Shown in pieces: positions 25,360 to 35,075 of a DNA stretch of 64,000 nt; within the stretch, counting starts at the first letter, position 1; each line of letters starts with the position of its first letter. A program made the translations under genes and the position numbers. The stretch comes from Nocardiopsis flavescens (GTDB taxonomy: Bacteria > Actinomycetota > Actinomycetes > Streptosporangiales > Streptosporangiaceae): positions 310,001 through 374,000 of the forward strand of contig NZ_FQZK01000003.1 of the NCBI RefSeq assembly GCF_900141985.1, in the 5' to 3' direction. A model generated the notes under the pieces. The model had not been told where the DNA came from. It did not search any database and saw only the letters and a program-made list of their open reading frames with translations.

Positions 25360-27180
25360 CTACCCGGCGGTGCCGCCCTCCAGCCGGGCCAGCTCCTCGT
25401 CCACGATGGACGGGTCGAGCTTGGCGAACAGCGGCTCGGGCCGGCCCAGCGGGGTGCCCGGCACGATGGGGGTCGACTCCCAGCGGGCGGCGTTGTCCGC
25501 GTAGTCGCCCGTGATGACCGGGTAGTCCACCTTCTCCGCCGAGCCGCCGATGGTGTCGTGGCCCTTGTCCAGGCGGGGCATGCCCGTCCAGGTCCCCTCG
25601 CCGCCCAGCATCGCGTACACCTTGTTGGCCGACTCCGGCAGGAACGGCGTGAGCAGGGTGTTGGCGTCCTGGACCAGCTGGAGCGCCACGTGCAGCACCG
25701 TGGCCATCCGCTCCGGGTCGGTCTTCTTCAGCGCCCACGGGGCCTGCTCGGAGATGTACTTGTTGGCCTCGGCGACGGTCCGCATCGCCTCCTGGAGCCC
25801 GGCCTTGAACTGCGAGCGCTCCAGGCGGGCGCCGACGGTGGCGAACGCGGCCGCGGACGCCTCCAGCACGCGGCGGTCCTCGTCGGTGAGCTCGCCCGCC
25901 GCGGGGATCTCGCCGAGGTTCTTGGCCGCCATGGAGACGGAGCGGTTGACCAGGTTGCCCCAGGCCGCCACCAGCTCGTCGTTGTTGCGGCGCACGAACT
26001 CGGCCCAGGTGAAGTCGGTGTCCTGGGTCTCGGGCCCGGCGGCCATGATGTAGTACCGCAGCGCGTCGGCGGAGTAGCGCTCCAGGAAGTCGCGCACGTA
26101 GATCACCACGCGGCGCGAGGAGGAGAACTTGCGCCCCTCCATGGTGAGGAACTCGCTGGAGACCACCTCGGTGGGCACGTTGAGCGCGCCCAGCGGGCCG
26201 GGCTCGCCGCCCCGGTCGCCCCCGCCGCTCACGCCCAGCAGGATGGCCGGCCAGATCACCGAGTGGAAGACGATGTTGTCCTTGCCCATGAAGTAGAAGG
26301 ACTCCGGGTCCTCCCCCTGCCACCAGCGGCGCCACGCCTGCGGGTCCCCGGTGCGCTCGGCCCACTCGATGGACGCGGACAGGTACCCGATGACCGCGTC
26401 GAACCACACGTACAGCCGCTTGTTGGCGTTGTCGCTCCACCCGTCCAGCGGGATCGGCACGCCCCAGTCCAGGTCGCGGGTGACGGCGCGCGGCTGGAGG
26501 TCGTCCAGGAGGTTCACGGAGAAGTTCAGGACGTTGGGGCGCCACTGGCCCTCCTTGCCCTTGAGCCACTCCGCGAGCACGCCGGCGAAGGCGGGCAGGT
26601 CGAGCATGAAGTGCTCGCTGTCCACGAACTCAGGGGTCTCGCCGTTGATCTTGGAGCGCGGCGAGACGAGGTCGATCGGGTCCAGCTGGTTGCCGCAGTT
26701 GTCGCACTGGTCGCCGCGCGCGCCGTCGTAGCCGCAGATCGGGCAGGTGCCCTCGATGTAGCGGTCGGGCAGGGTGCGCCCCGTGGACGGGGAGATGGCG
26801 CCCTTGGTGGTGCGGGCGAAGACGTAGCCGTTGTCGTACAGCGTGGTGAACAGCTTCTGCACCACGGCGTAGTGGTTGCCGGTGGTGGTGCGGGTGAACA
26901 GGTCGTAGGACAGGCCCAGGGCCACCAGGTCCTCGGCGATCACCCGGTTGTAGTGGTCGGCCAGCTCCCGGGCGGAGACGCCCTCCTGGTCGGCCAGGAC
27001 CTGGATCGGGGTGCCGTGCTCGTCGGTGCCGCTGACCATCAGCACGTGGTTGCCCGACATTCGCTGGAAGCGCGAGAAGACGTCGGAGGGGACCCCGAAG
27101 CCGGACACGTGGCCGATGTGGCGCGGTCCGTTGGTGTAAGGCCAAGCGACCGCGGTCAGGATGTGGCGATTCGACGACAT
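25360..27180 (-). CDS. metG: Methionyl-tRNA synthetase
   Basis: MetG charges initiator and elongator tRNA-Met. The 606-residue protein has the HIGH motif intact in [14 protein letters not shown] (residues 17-30). The zinc-binding insertion is [21 protein letters not shown]. The second class I signature is KFSSSR in [13 protein letters not shown], a common variant of KMSKS. The anticodon-binding helical domain follows ([20 protein letters not shown]). There is no C-terminal tRNA-binding EMAP domain, so it is the shorter type. The start ATG is the first codon of a conserved [15 protein letters not shown]. Confidence 0.97.
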   Translation of the reverse strand: MSSNRHILTAVAWPYTNGPRHIGHVSGFGVPSDVFSRFQRMSGNHVLMVSGTDEHGTPIQVLADQEGVSARELADHYNRVIAEDLVALGLSYDLFTRTTTGNHYAVVQKLFTTLYDNGYVFARTTKGAISPSTGRTLPDRYIEGTCPICGYDGARGDQCDNCGNQLDPIDLVSPRSKINGETPEFVDSEHFMLDLPAFAGVLAEWLKGKEGQWRPNVLNFSVNLLDDLQPRAVTRDLDWGVPIPLDGWSDNANKRLYVWFDAVIGYLSASIEWAERTGDPQAWRRWWQGEDPESFYFMGKDNIVFHSVIWPAILLGVSGGGDRGGEPGPLGALNVPTEVVSSEFLTMEGRKFSSSRRVVIYVRDFLERYSADALRYYIMAAGPETQDTDFTWAEFVRRNNDELVAAWGNLVNRSVSMAAKNLGEIPAAGELTDEDRRVLEASAAAFATVGARLERSQFKAGLQEAMRTVAEANKYISEQAPWALKKTDPERMATVLHVALQLVQDANTLLTPFLPESANKVYAMLGGEGTWTGMPRLDKGHDTIGGSAEKVDYPVITGDYADNAARWESTPIVPGTPLGRPEPLFAKLDPSIVDEELARLEGGTAG

Positions 27181-27361
27181 GCCCTAAGCCTAAAGCCGAC
27201 GGGGCCCTGGCACGCACTCCCGGTCGGCGGGCCGGAGGGAGTACGACCCGGTACGGGAGATTCCCCGGAGACCGCGGGTACCCGTATGCTCTGCTGGACG
27301 AACACGCGCGCACTGTGACGCATGCGACTCGGCGCCCGGAGGCGCCCCCCGACCTGAGGCG

Positions 27362-27811
27362 GTGGTCACCACGGTTCCCCGTGCCCTGACCCGTGCCGTC
27401 CGTGCCCGGGCCCGCGCCCTCGCGGCCCCGCTGGCCGCGGGGGTGGCCCTGCTCGTCGTGTTCTCCGTGCCCGGGGTCGGCGCGGGCGAGCCCGTGCTCC
27501 CGGCACTGCCCTCCTACGGGGTGGCCAGCGCCACCGGCGCCGCGGACGCCGAACCGGGGCCCGACCGCGTGGAGCGGGCCGGGCACGACGACCACCGCGT
27601 CTCCGTCGGGCCGCCGCCCGCGACCTGCGACACCAGGTCCGGGGTGCGCGACCTGCCCGACGCGCTGCCCGTCCCCGTCCTGCGCCTGGCCTCCTGGGAC
27701 CAGCCCTGGTGGCCCGCGGACCCGCCGCGCGCCGAACCCGCGCCCCCGCAGGCCGTGCCGCGGGACCTGCCGCCCACCCGGGCCCCGCCTCTCACCGCGC
27801 TCCCGTCCTGA
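27362..27811 (+). CDS. Secreted or membrane-anchored hypothetical protein, Pro-rich
   Basis: A 149-residue protein with a basic N-terminus, one hydrophobic segment (APLAAGVALLVVFSVPGVGA, about residues 22-41) and a Pro/Ala-rich extracytoplasmic tail. Third codon positions are overwhelmingly G or C, which supports coding. The GTG start at 27362 has only a poorly spaced GAGG upstream, so the exact start is uncertain. It is divergent from metG and 90 bases upstream of secDF. I recognise no family. Confidence 0.55.
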   Translation: MVTTVPRALTRAVRARARALAAPLAAGVALLVVFSVPGVGAGEPVLPALPSYGVASATGAADAEPGPDRVERAGHDDHRVSVGPPPATCDTRSGVRDLPDALPVPVLRLASWDQPWWPADPPRAEPAPPQAVPRDLPPTRAPPLTALPS

Positions 27812-27819
27812 TCCCATCC

Positions 27820-27862
27820 CCGGACGCCGCATCCCCCGGCCCCGTGCCCGCAGCGCGTCCGG
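27820..27862 (+). promoter_or_regulatory. Hairpin with T-rich trailer in the leader of secDF
   Basis: Arms CCGGACGC and GCGTCCGG (27820-27827 and 27855-27862) are followed by a C-rich stretch and CTTTTT. The element ends about 40 bases before the secDF start, so it may terminate the upstream gene or attenuate secDF. Confidence 0.4.
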
Positions 27863-27901
27863 ATCTCCATCGGCTTTTTCGCAGTGAGAGGTAACGACCC
27901 C

Positions 27902-30565
27902 TTGGCCACGTCCACATCAGCATCGACGGGGGCAGGGGCGCGCTGGCTGCGCGCCCTCGTGTCCCTGCTCGTCATCGCCGTCGCCTTCGGCGCGGCGTGG
28001 TTCCTTCCGCCCCGCCTGGGCCTCGACCTGAGCGGCGGCACCCAGATCGTCCTGGAGACCCAGGACGGCCCCGACGGCACCCCGGCCAACTCGGAGAACA
28101 CCGACCAGGTCGTCGAGGTGCTGCGCCAGCGCATCGACCGCCTCGGCGTGGCCGAGGCGACCATGTCCCGCTCCGGTGAGAACCGGATCATCGTGGAGCT
28201 CCCCGGCGTGCAGGACCCCGCCGAGGCGGCCCAGATCGTCGGCCAGACCGCCCAGCTGTCCTTCCACCCCGTGCTGGGCGTGGGCCAGGGCGGCGGCCAG
28301 GGCGTCCAGGCGCCCGGCGACTTCGCCAACGCGCCGCAGGGCGAGGCCGACGAGGCCCGCGCCCCCCGCGACACCGAGGAGGCCCCCGCCGGCGAGGAGG
28401 CCCCCGCCGAGGGCGGCGAGGGCGGCGGCGAGATGACCGACGAGGAGCTCCAGGAGCTGCTCGGCGGCATGGGCGGCGGCCAGGGCCAGCAGCCCGGCCA
28501 GGCCGGGCCCAGCGCCGAGAACCCCGAGGACGTCGTCATGACGCTCCCCGACTCCGACGGCACCTACCTCCAGCTCGGCGAGACCTCCATCAAGGGCGAC
28601 CGGGTGTCCAGCGCCGAGGCCGCGCTCGACAGCGTCAACCGCGCGCAGTGGACCGTCAACGTGGGCTTTCGCGGCGAGGGCCGCGACCAGTGGCGCACGC
28701 TGACCGCCGACGCCGCCTGCTTCCCGCAGGGCGACCCGCGCCGCCGGGTGGCGATCGTGCTCGACAACCAGATCATCTCCGCCCCGGAGGTGAACCCGGA
28801 GATCGGCTGCGACGCGGGCATGCCCGGCGGCCAGACCACGATCACCAGCCCGACCTTCACCCGTGAGACCGCCGACGAGCTGGCCGTCCTCATCGAGGGC
28901 GGCTCGCTGCCGCTGCCGGTGACCGAGGTCCAGCGCCAGACGGTCGGCCCGACCCTGGGCGCCGAGGCCATCCAGGCCAGCGCGATCGCCGCGGTCCTGG
29001 GCATCGCCTTCACCGCCCTGTACATCACCCTGGCCTACCGCCTGGTGGGCTTCCTCGCCTCCCTGGCGCTGGCGTTCTACACACTGATCGCCTACGGGGC
29101 CCTGGTGGCGCTGGGGGCGACACTCACCCTGCCGGGCCTGGCGGGCTTCGTGCTCGCGATCGGCATGGCCATCGACGCCAACGTCCTGATCTTCGAGCGG
29201 GCCCGCGAGGAGTACCAGCGCCAGCAGTCGGTCTACAAGGCCAACCGCTCGGCCGGGATGAAGGAGGACGAGGGCGGCAAGACGAGTGCCCTGGCCCGCC
29301 GTCGCCGCCGCGCCGTGCCGCCGAGCCTGGAGAAGGCGTTCGTGGAGGGCACCTCCAAGGCGTGGAGCGCGGTGCTGGACACCAACGTCACCACCCTGCT
29401 CGCCGCCGCGCTGCTGTTCTTCCTGGCCTCGGGCACCGTCCAGGGCTTCGGCGTCACGCTGAGCATCGGTACCCTCGTGTCGATGTTCTCGGCGCTGGTC
29501 ATCGCGCGCGTGTTCGTGGAGTGGGCGGTGCGCCGCGCCGTCATCCGCAAGCACCCGGCCATCAGCGGCCTGGACCGGATCGGCCCGGTCCGCACCTGGC
29601 TGGTCAAGCGCGACCCCGACATCATGAAGCACCGCTCCAAGGGGCTCATCGTCGCGGGCGTGCTGGTGGCGGCCTCCCTGGTCGCCCCGCTGGTGCAGAA
29701 CGTCAACCTGGGCGTGGAGTTCACCGGCGGCCGCGTCCTGGAGTACCAGGTCACCGGTGACCGGCAGGTGAGCGTGGACGAGGCCCGCGCGATCGTCTCG
29801 GACCTGGGCTTCGCCGGCTCGGACACGGCGGTGGTGCAGGAGGCCGGCGACGGGGACATCTCCGTGCGCACCGGCCAGATCAGCGACACCGAGGCCAACT
29901 CCATCACCGAGGCGCTGACGGAGGAGACCGGCGGCGTCGAGGTGGTGAGCGACGAGTTCATCGGCCCGAGCATGGGCGACGAGCTGCGCAACCGCGCGCT
30001 CATCGCGCTGGGCGCGGCGCTGGCCCTGCAGATGATCTACCTGGCCTGGCGCTTCCGCTGGTCGTTCGGCGTCTCCACGATGCTGTCGCTGGCGTTCAAC
30101 ATGCTGCTCGTGGTCGGCCTGTTCATCTGGCTGGGCAAGCCGATCGACGGCGTGTTCCTCGCCGCGATCCTGAGCGTCATCGGCTTCACCGTCAACGACG
30201 CGGTCGTGGTGTTCGACCGCGTGCGCGACGAGTGGGCGCGCGACGAGAAGTCGTCGTTCACCGACATCGCCAACCGGGCGATCATCAACACCCTGCCGCG
30301 TACCGTCAACACGACCGTCGGCGCGTGGATCATCCTGGGCTTCCTGACCTTCTTCGGCGGGTCCTCGCTCCAGGACTTCTCCATCGCGATGCTGGTCGGC
30401 CTGACCACGGGTGTGGTGTCGACGGTCTTCGTCGCCGTCCCGCTGGCCGTGTGGCTCCAGAAGTGGGACCGGACGCCGGCCCCGCACGTCATCAAGGAGC
30501 GCAAGGCCAAGCAGCGCGTCGCCGCCAAGGCGGCCCGCGAGGCGGACGACGGCGCCGTCGTCTGA
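27902..30565 (+). CDS. secDF: Fused protein-export subunit SecDF
   Basis: An 887-residue fusion of SecD and SecF, the RND-type accessory that uses the proton gradient to pull secreted proteins through SecYEG. I use the TTG at 27902 because GAGAGG lies ten bases upstream; the GTG at 27884 has no binding site. SecD half: first helix, GLDLSGGTQIVLE, the P1 domain, GGSLPLPV and the charged helix-4 motif AIGMAIDANVLIFER. SecF half: NLGVEFTGGRVLEYQ and GFTVNDAVVVFDRVRDE. A Gly/Glu/Gln-rich acidic insertion of about 70 residues (about residues 140-210) interrupts the first periplasmic domain, and the tail is basic. Confidence 0.95.
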   Translation: MATSTSASTGAGARWLRALVSLLVIAVAFGAAWFLPPRLGLDLSGGTQIVLETQDGPDGTPANSENTDQVVEVLRQRIDRLGVAEATMSRSGENRIIVELPGVQDPAEAAQIVGQTAQLSFHPVLGVGQGGGQGVQAPGDFANAPQGEADEARAPRDTEEAPAGEEAPAEGGEGGGEMTDEELQELLGGMGGGQGQQPGQAGPSAENPEDVVMTLPDSDGTYLQLGETSIKGDRVSSAEAALDSVNRAQWTVNVGFRGEGRDQWRTLTADAACFPQGDPRRRVAIVLDNQIISAPEVNPEIGCDAGMPGGQTTITSPTFTRETADELAVLIEGGSLPLPVTEVQRQTVGPTLGAEAIQASAIAAVLGIAFTALYITLAYRLVGFLASLALAFYTLIAYGALVALGATLTLPGLAGFVLAIGMAIDANVLIFERAREEYQRQQSVYKANRSAGMKEDEGGKTSALARRRRRAVPPSLEKAFVEGTSKAWSAVLDTNVTTLLAAALLFFLASGTVQGFGVTLSIGTLVSMFSALVIARVFVEWAVRRAVIRKHPAISGLDRIGPVRTWLVKRDPDIMKHRSKGLIVAGVLVAASLVAPLVQNVNLGVEFTGGRVLEYQVTGDRQVSVDEARAIVSDLGFAGSDTAVVQEAGDGDISVRTGQISDTEANSITEALTEETGGVEVVSDEFIGPSMGDELRNRALIALGAALALQMIYLAWRFRWSFGVSTMLSLAFNMLLVVGLFIWLGKPIDGVFLAAILSVIGFTVNDAVVVFDRVRDEWARDEKSSFTDIANRAIINTLPRTVNTTVGAWIILGFLTFFGGSSLQDFSIAMLVGLTTGVVSTVFVAVPLAVWLQKWDRTPAPHVIKERKAKQRVAAKAAREADDGAVV

Positions 30566-30585
30566 CGCCCGCGCCGCCCTACGGC

Positions 30586-30623
30586 GGAAGGGCCCCGGGG
30601 ACGCTCGTCCCCGGGGCCCTTCC
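30586..30623. terminator. Strong bidirectional terminator between secDF and the AIM24 gene
   Basis: Perfect 17-base arms (30586-30602 and 30607-30623) with a four-base loop, 20 bases after the secDF stop and 12 bases before the end of the convergent AIM24 gene. GCGTTTG follows on the + strand. Confidence 0.8.
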
Positions 30624-30635
30624 GCGTTTGGGGGC

Positions 30636-31301
30636 TCAGCCCGCCTGGACGGGGACCGGCGCGCCCTCGGAGGCCTGCACCAGGACGAAGCCCTGGCCCT
30701 CCAGGGACAGCTGGAACGCCTCGCCGCTGCCGCGGCCGATGAGCGCCCCGGCCTTCATGGTGCGGCGCACGCCGGTGCGCAGCGTGCTGGACCAGGCGAC
30801 GGCGGAGTCGGTGTCGACGAAGGTCGGCTGATCGATGTTGAGGAGCACGGGGGTGCCGTGGCAGGCGATGGCGATGCGCCCCTGCCCGGTGAACGTGGTG
30901 TTGAACAGCCCGCCGGCCGTGATCCCGGCCCCCTGCACGCGCTGGATGTCCCAGGCCAGGCCGGACTCGAAGGCCAGCACGTTGTCGCCGTTGACGGTGA
31001 TGGCGTCGTTGCCCTCCAGGTCGACCAGGTGGACGTCCCAGGCGTCGCGGGCCAGGAAGACGTCGCCCCGGCCGCTCACCTTCATCAGGGGCATGCCCTC
31101 GCCGGTGAACGCCTTCTTGAGGAAGCGGCCGACGCTGCCCGCGCCCTGGTAGTCGAACTCCACCTGCCCCTGGTAGGCGATCATGGCGCCCTGGCGGGCG
31201 TAGAACTCCCCCGCCAGCCCGACCCTGAGCATCTTGTGGTTCTGCAGGTGCATCCCCGGCTGGCTGATCTCCTGGGCCTGCTGGAAGAGCTGGCTGCGCA
31301 T
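30636..31301 (-). CDS. AIM24-family protein (DUF124-like)
   Basis: A 221-residue all-beta protein that matches the AIM24/TraD-like beta-barrel family: repeated strands such as QGAMIAYQGQVEFDYQ, GEGMPLMKVSGRGDVFLA, GITAGGLFNTTFTGQGRIAIACHGTP and RRTMKAGALIGRGSGEAFQLSLEGQGFVLVQAS. The bacterial members have no proven biochemical function. The ATG is preceded by GAGGAGATCC. It lies on the same strand as rsmI, 78 bases from its end, and may be co-transcribed with it. Confidence 0.85.
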   Translation of the reverse strand: MRSQLFQQAQEISQPGMHLQNHKMLRVGLAGEFYARQGAMIAYQGQVEFDYQGAGSVGRFLKKAFTGEGMPLMKVSGRGDVFLARDAWDVHLVDLEGNDAITVNGDNVLAFESGLAWDIQRVQGAGITAGGLFNTTFTGQGRIAIACHGTPVLLNIDQPTFVDTDSAVAWSSTLRTGVRRTMKAGALIGRGSGEAFQLSLEGQGFVLVQASEGAPVPVQAG

Positions 31302-31379
31302 TCTGGATCTCCTCGTCGTGAGCGGTGTCCCGCCGGGTTGGATGCGCTGCGCCGGGAAAGGTTCCCTACGCGGGCGCCC

Positions 31380-32264
31380 TCATTCCGCGGCGTCGGCACC
31401 GACCCCGTGCACCAGATCGTAGACACGGCGCTTGGGCACACCCGCCTCCTTGGCCACACGGGCGATCGCGTCCTTGCGGCGGGCCCCCTCCTCCTCCAGG
31501 GCCTGCACCGCGGCCAGCAGGTCCGCGTCGGAGGCGGCCCCGCCCGCCGGGCGGGCTCCCCCGACCACCACGGAGACCTCCCCCCGGACCCCGTCGGCCG
31601 CCCAGGCGGCCAGCTCCGCGAGCCCGCCGCGGCGCACCTCCTCATAGGTCTTGGTGAGCTCCCGGCACACCGCCGCGCGGCGGTCGGGACCGAAGGCCTC
31701 GGCCATGGCGGCCAGCGTGGCCGCCACCCGGTGCGGGCTCTCGAAGAACACCATGGTGCGCCGCTCGGCCGCCAGGTCGGCCAGGTACCCGGCCAGGCCC
31801 TTGCGCGGGGGGAAGCCCTCGAAGCAGAACCGGTCGGTGGGCAGGCCGGAGACCACCAGCGCGGTGGTCACCGCCGACGGCCCCGGCACCGCCGTCACCG
31901 GGATGTCCTCGGCGGCGCAGGCCGCGGCCAGCCGGTAACCGGGGTCGGACACCCCGGGCATGCCGGCGTCGGTGACGACCAGGACGTCCCGGCCCTCGCG
32001 CAGGTCGGTGAGCAGCTCGTCGGTGCGGCGGCTCTCGTTGGCGTCGTAGTAGGACACGACGCGGGCGCCCTCGGCGCCCCCGGGGCGTACTCCGGCCCGG
32101 CTCGCGAACTGGCGTAGCCTGCGGGTGTCCTCCGCGGCGATGACCCGGGCGTCCTCCAGGACGCGCAGCAGCCTGGGCGGTGCGTCTTCGAGGTTGCCGA
32201 TGGGCAGCCCGGCCAGGGTCAGGGTGCCGACCCTCGGTTTACCATCGCCCTCAACCACTGTCAT
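31380..32264 (-). CDS. rsmI: 16S rRNA 2'-O-methyltransferase RsmI
   Basis: RsmI methylates the ribose of C1402 in 16S rRNA using SAM. The 294-residue protein has the family blocks TLAGLPIGNLEDAPPR (about residue 17), AAEDTRRLRQF (about 43), VTDAGMPGVSDPGYRL (about 96), AVPGPSAVTTAL (about 124) and FFESPHRV (about 173). The C-terminal extension containing KDAIARVAKEAGVPKRRVYDLVHG is the small helical domain typical of full-length RsmI. It is divergent from the mannosyltransferase gene, an arrangement conserved in mycobacteria and streptomycetes. Confidence 0.95.
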   Translation of the reverse strand: MTVVEGDGKPRVGTLTLAGLPIGNLEDAPPRLLRVLEDARVIAAEDTRRLRQFASRAGVRPGGAEGARVVSYYDANESRRTDELLTDLREGRDVLVVTDAGMPGVSDPGYRLAAACAAEDIPVTAVPGPSAVTTALVVSGLPTDRFCFEGFPPRKGLAGYLADLAAERRTMVFFESPHRVAATLAAMAEAFGPDRRAAVCRELTKTYEEVRRGGLAELAAWAADGVRGEVSVVVGGARPAGGAASDADLLAAVQALEEEGARRKDAIARVAKEAGVPKRRVYDLVHGVGADAAE

Positions 32265-32370
32265 CCCCGTCCTGTCACGCTACGGTGGCTTCTATCACGC
32301 CACCCGAAACCTGTCTCCGGTCCGTCCGCAAAGGGACAAGACCCTCTCCGACCCCAACCTACGAGCCGAG

Positions 32371-34017
32371 ATGACCACCACCGCACTTTCCTCCGAGGTC
32401 GAGTCGACCCCACCCGCTCCCTCACACCCCTCCTCCCTGCGGAACCGGTTCCTGCCCACCGACCCGACCCCGGCGTGGATCGCCTGGCTCGGGGCCGTCC
32501 TCGTCGCCGCGTTCGCCGGCGCGCTCCGGTTCGTCGGCTTCGGCCAGCCCGAGCGGATCTACTTCGACGAGACCTACTACGCCAAGGACGCCTACGGCCT
32601 CCTGGGCTACGGCTACGAGCACGAGACGGTCGAGGAGCCCGTCGACGCCGACTCCCTGCTCCAGAGCGGTGAGACGGCCATCTTCACCGGCGGCGGCGAC
32701 TTCATCGTCCACCCGCCGGTCGGCAAGTGGATGATCGCGCTGGGCGACCGGCTGTGGGCGCTGCTGCCGTTCGGCGAGTCGATGACCCCCGAGGCCTGGC
32801 GGTTCGCCGCCGTCCTGGCGGGCATCGCGTCGGTCCTCATCCTGGTGCGCGTGGCCACGCGGATGACCCGGTCGGTGCTGCTGGGCTGCACCGCGGGCGT
32901 GATCCTGGCGCTGGACGGGCTGCACTTCACGCTGAGCCGCGTCGCGATGCTCGACATCTTCCTGACGCTGTGGGTGCTGGCCGGGTTCGCCTGCCTGGTG
33001 ATCGACCGGGACCGGACGAGGGAGCGCCTGGCGCGGCTGGCCGAGGCCGGGGCGGACATGGCGGCCGTGGGCTGGTTGGGGATGCGCTGGTGGCGGCTGG
33101 CGGCCGGGCTGTGCTTCGGGCTCGCGGTGGGCACCAAGTGGTCGGCCCTGTTCTTCGTCGCCGCCTTCGGCCTGCTCACCGTGGCGTGGGACTACGGGGC
33201 GCGCAGCAGCGTGGGCCAGAAGACCCCGGCCCTGCGGTGGCTGGGCTTCGACGCGATCCCGGCGTTCGTGCAGACGGTGGTGGTGGGAGCGTTCGTCTAC
33301 CTGGCGTCGTGGTCGGGCTGGCTGTTCACCCGGGGCGGCTACAACCGGGACTTCGCCGACGGCACGGCGCCGGACTTCCTGCCGGGGTTCCTGGCCGCGC
33401 CGCTGGAGGCGCTGATGAGCCTGTGGAACTACCACACGCGCATCATGGGGTTCCACGACGACCTCAGCAGCGACCACACCTACATCTCCCAGCCGTGGGA
33501 GTGGATCATCATGCGCATGCCGGTGATGTTCCACTACAACGGCGAGGCGGTGGGGTGCCCCGGCGGCGACTGCGTCACCTCGATCGTCTCCATCGGGACG
33601 CCCGTCGTCTGGTGGCTGTCCATCATCGCGCTGACCGTCCTGGTGGGCTGGTGGGTGACCTTCCGGGACTGGCGGGCCGGGGCCGTGCTGCTGGGCGTGG
33701 CCGCCGGCTGGCTGCCGTGGTTCGCCTTCCCCGACCGTCCGATGTTCCTCTTCTACGCCCTGCCGATGCTGCCGTTCCTGGTGCTGGCGATCGTGCTGAT
33801 GCTGGGGCTGGTGATGGGCGCCGGAGAGGAGAGCCCGCGGTTCTCCCCCTATCTGCGGGCGCTCGGCGGAATCGTGTTCGGAGTGGTGATGCTGCTGATC
33901 ATCGCGCACTTCGCGTACCTCTACCCGGTGCTGGCGGCCTATCCGCTGGACAAGGAGGTATGGGACGAACGGCTGTGGTTCCGGGTGTGGATCTACGGGC
34001 GCGACGCACTGACGTGA
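32371..34017 (+). CDS. pmt: Protein O-mannosyltransferase (GT39, PMT family)
   Basis: A 548-residue polytopic membrane glycosyltransferase that uses polyprenyl-phosphate mannose to glycosylate exported proteins. Key features are the acidic catalytic pair in YFDETYYAKDAY (about residue 68) in the first extracytoplasmic loop, GKWMIALGDRLW, the RVAMLDIFLTLW block, and GLAVGTKWSALFF. The C-terminal PMT 4TMC part contains SQPWEWIIMRMPVMFHY. About eleven hydrophobic segments can be seen. The ATG at 32371 is the likeliest start. Tat- and Sec-exported lipoproteins encoded nearby are the sort of substrates it would modify. Confidence 0.94.
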   Translation: MTTTALSSEVESTPPAPSHPSSLRNRFLPTDPTPAWIAWLGAVLVAAFAGALRFVGFGQPERIYFDETYYAKDAYGLLGYGYEHETVEEPVDADSLLQSGETAIFTGGGDFIVHPPVGKWMIALGDRLWALLPFGESMTPEAWRFAAVLAGIASVLILVRVATRMTRSVLLGCTAGVILALDGLHFTLSRVAMLDIFLTLWVLAGFACLVIDRDRTRERLARLAEAGADMAAVGWLGMRWWRLAAGLCFGLAVGTKWSALFFVAAFGLLTVAWDYGARSSVGQKTPALRWLGFDAIPAFVQTVVVGAFVYLASWSGWLFTRGGYNRDFADGTAPDFLPGFLAAPLEALMSLWNYHTRIMGFHDDLSSDHTYISQPWEWIIMRMPVMFHYNGEAVGCPGGDCVTSIVSIGTPVVWWLSIIALTVLVGWWVTFRDWRAGAVLLGVAAGWLPWFAFPDRPMFLFYALPMLPFLVLAIVLMLGLVMGAGEESPRFSPYLRALGGIVFGVVMLLIIAHFAYLYPVLAAYPLDKEVWDERLWFRVWIYGRDALT

Positions 34018-34101
34018 CCTGCGCGGGAGAACGGATCGTTCTCCATTAGTGGCAGGGCGCAAGGAAATCAATGCTTTCGCGTAGCCGAAACAGGACACTC
34101 C

Positions 34102-34150
34102 GGGAGGGGGGATTCCCGCGCCGAAAGCCTCGGCAGGGGACCCCCCTCCC
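34102..34150 (+). promoter_or_regulatory. Large hairpin in the 298-base spacer between pmt and the cold shock gene
   Basis: Outer arms GGGAGGGGGG (34102-34111) and CCCCCCTCCC (34141-34150) enclose a partly paired 29-base interior including a small CCGAAAGCCTCGG hairpin. It may terminate pmt or be the start of the long leader of the cold shock gene. The rest of the spacer (34151-34315) has no open frame of interest; GTTGTAGT occurs twice in it (around 34172 and 34292). Confidence 0.45.
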
Positions 34151-34315
34151 TGGTACTGTCTGCAACTGGTTGCTGTTGTAGTTTCCATGGATGCCCGAGG
34201 CGCCTCGCGGAACTTCACGTGGGCGCTTTTGCGGGGGACCGTTCTCTTCTCTTCGGCGCCCGGCGACCCGGGGCCAGCAGGGTGCGGCCCCGTTGTAGTC
34301 CCCAAGGGAGAGCAC

Positions 34316-34522
34316 ATGGCTCAGGGCACCGTGAAGTGGTTCAACTCTGAAAAGGGTTTCGGGTTCATCGCCGTCGAGGGCGGCCAGCCCGACGTTTTCG
34401 TGCACTATTCGGCGATCTCGGGGAGCGGCTTCCGGAACCTGGAAGAGGACCAGCGGGTCGAGTTCGACATCATCCAGGGCCCCAAGGGCCCGCAGGCCGC
34501 GGACGTCCGCACCATCGCCTAG
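34316..34522 (+). CDS. cspA: Cold shock protein (CspA family)
   Basis: A 68-residue single cold shock domain. RNP1 is KGFGFIAV (residues 13-20) and RNP2 is DVFVHYSAI (about 27-35), both intact, so it should bind single-stranded RNA and DNA as a chaperone. The start [18 protein letters not shown] is the standard actinobacterial Csp N-terminus. AAGGGAG lies six bases before the ATG. The untranslated spacer upstream is long, as in other csp genes where the leader controls mRNA stability. Confidence 0.97.
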   Translation: MAQGTVKWFNSEKGFGFIAVEGGQPDVFVHYSAISGSGFRNLEEDQRVEFDIIQGPKGPQAADVRTIA

Positions 34523-34754
34523 ACAGAGCGTGGCGGGTCCTCGGAGACCCGGCGGAACCGTCCAGGCGGGCGTTTCCCTCCACATGCGTTCCCGGCCCCG
34601 CCCCTGACCCCGGGGGCGGGGCCGGCCGCGTCCGGCGGCGCGGCCGGGGCGTTCCCCGGATGTCCGCACCGTGATCCGGTCACGGTTACCCAAGCGCACC
34701 GATACCGGTTAACCTGCTTGAAGCCGGTCGGTATCCCGAGAACGAGGGTCGCGC

Positions 34755-35069
34755 ATGTTCAACATCAGCGGAGGAGAGTTCATCGTCCTCCTTCTGCTCG
34801 CGCTGTTGATCTTCGGCCCCGACCAGCTCCCCAAGGCCGCCCAGCAGGTGGGCCGCGTGCTGCGCCAGCTGCGCACCATGGCGAACTCCGCCACCAAGGA
34901 CATCAAGGACGGTCTGGGGCCCGAGTTCAAGGACTTCGAGGTCCAGGACCTCAACCCCAAGCGGTTCGTGCAGAAGCACTTCTGGGAGGAGGGCGAGGAC
35001 GAGCCGCAGGACCGGCCCGCCGCGCGGCTCAACGGCCGCCGCCCCCCCTTCGACGACGAGGCGACCTGA
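34755..35069 (+). CDS. tatB: Twin-arginine translocase subunit TatB
   Basis: A 104-residue protein with one N-terminal helix (GGEFIVLLLLALLIFGPDQLPKAAQQVGRVLRQLR), the FGP hinge and an amphipathic helix, followed by a charged tail. The segment LGPEFKDFEVQDLNPKRFVQKHF is characteristic of actinobacterial TatB rather than TatA. TatB with TatC binds twin-arginine signal peptides. At least one candidate client, the carbonic anhydrase, is encoded in the window. No tatA or tatC gene is adjacent. Confidence 0.9.
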   Translation: MFNISGGEFIVLLLLALLIFGPDQLPKAAQQVGRVLRQLRTMANSATKDIKDGLGPEFKDFEVQDLNPKRFVQKHFWEEGEDEPQDRPAARLNGRRPPFDDEAT

Positions 35070-35075
35070 CCGGCC

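Noticed and set aside
32422..34317. Long minus-strand frame opposite the mannosyltransferase gene
   Set aside because: The product is His/Gln/Arg-rich nonsense, and the + strand carries the conserved GT39 protein in the right codon phase.
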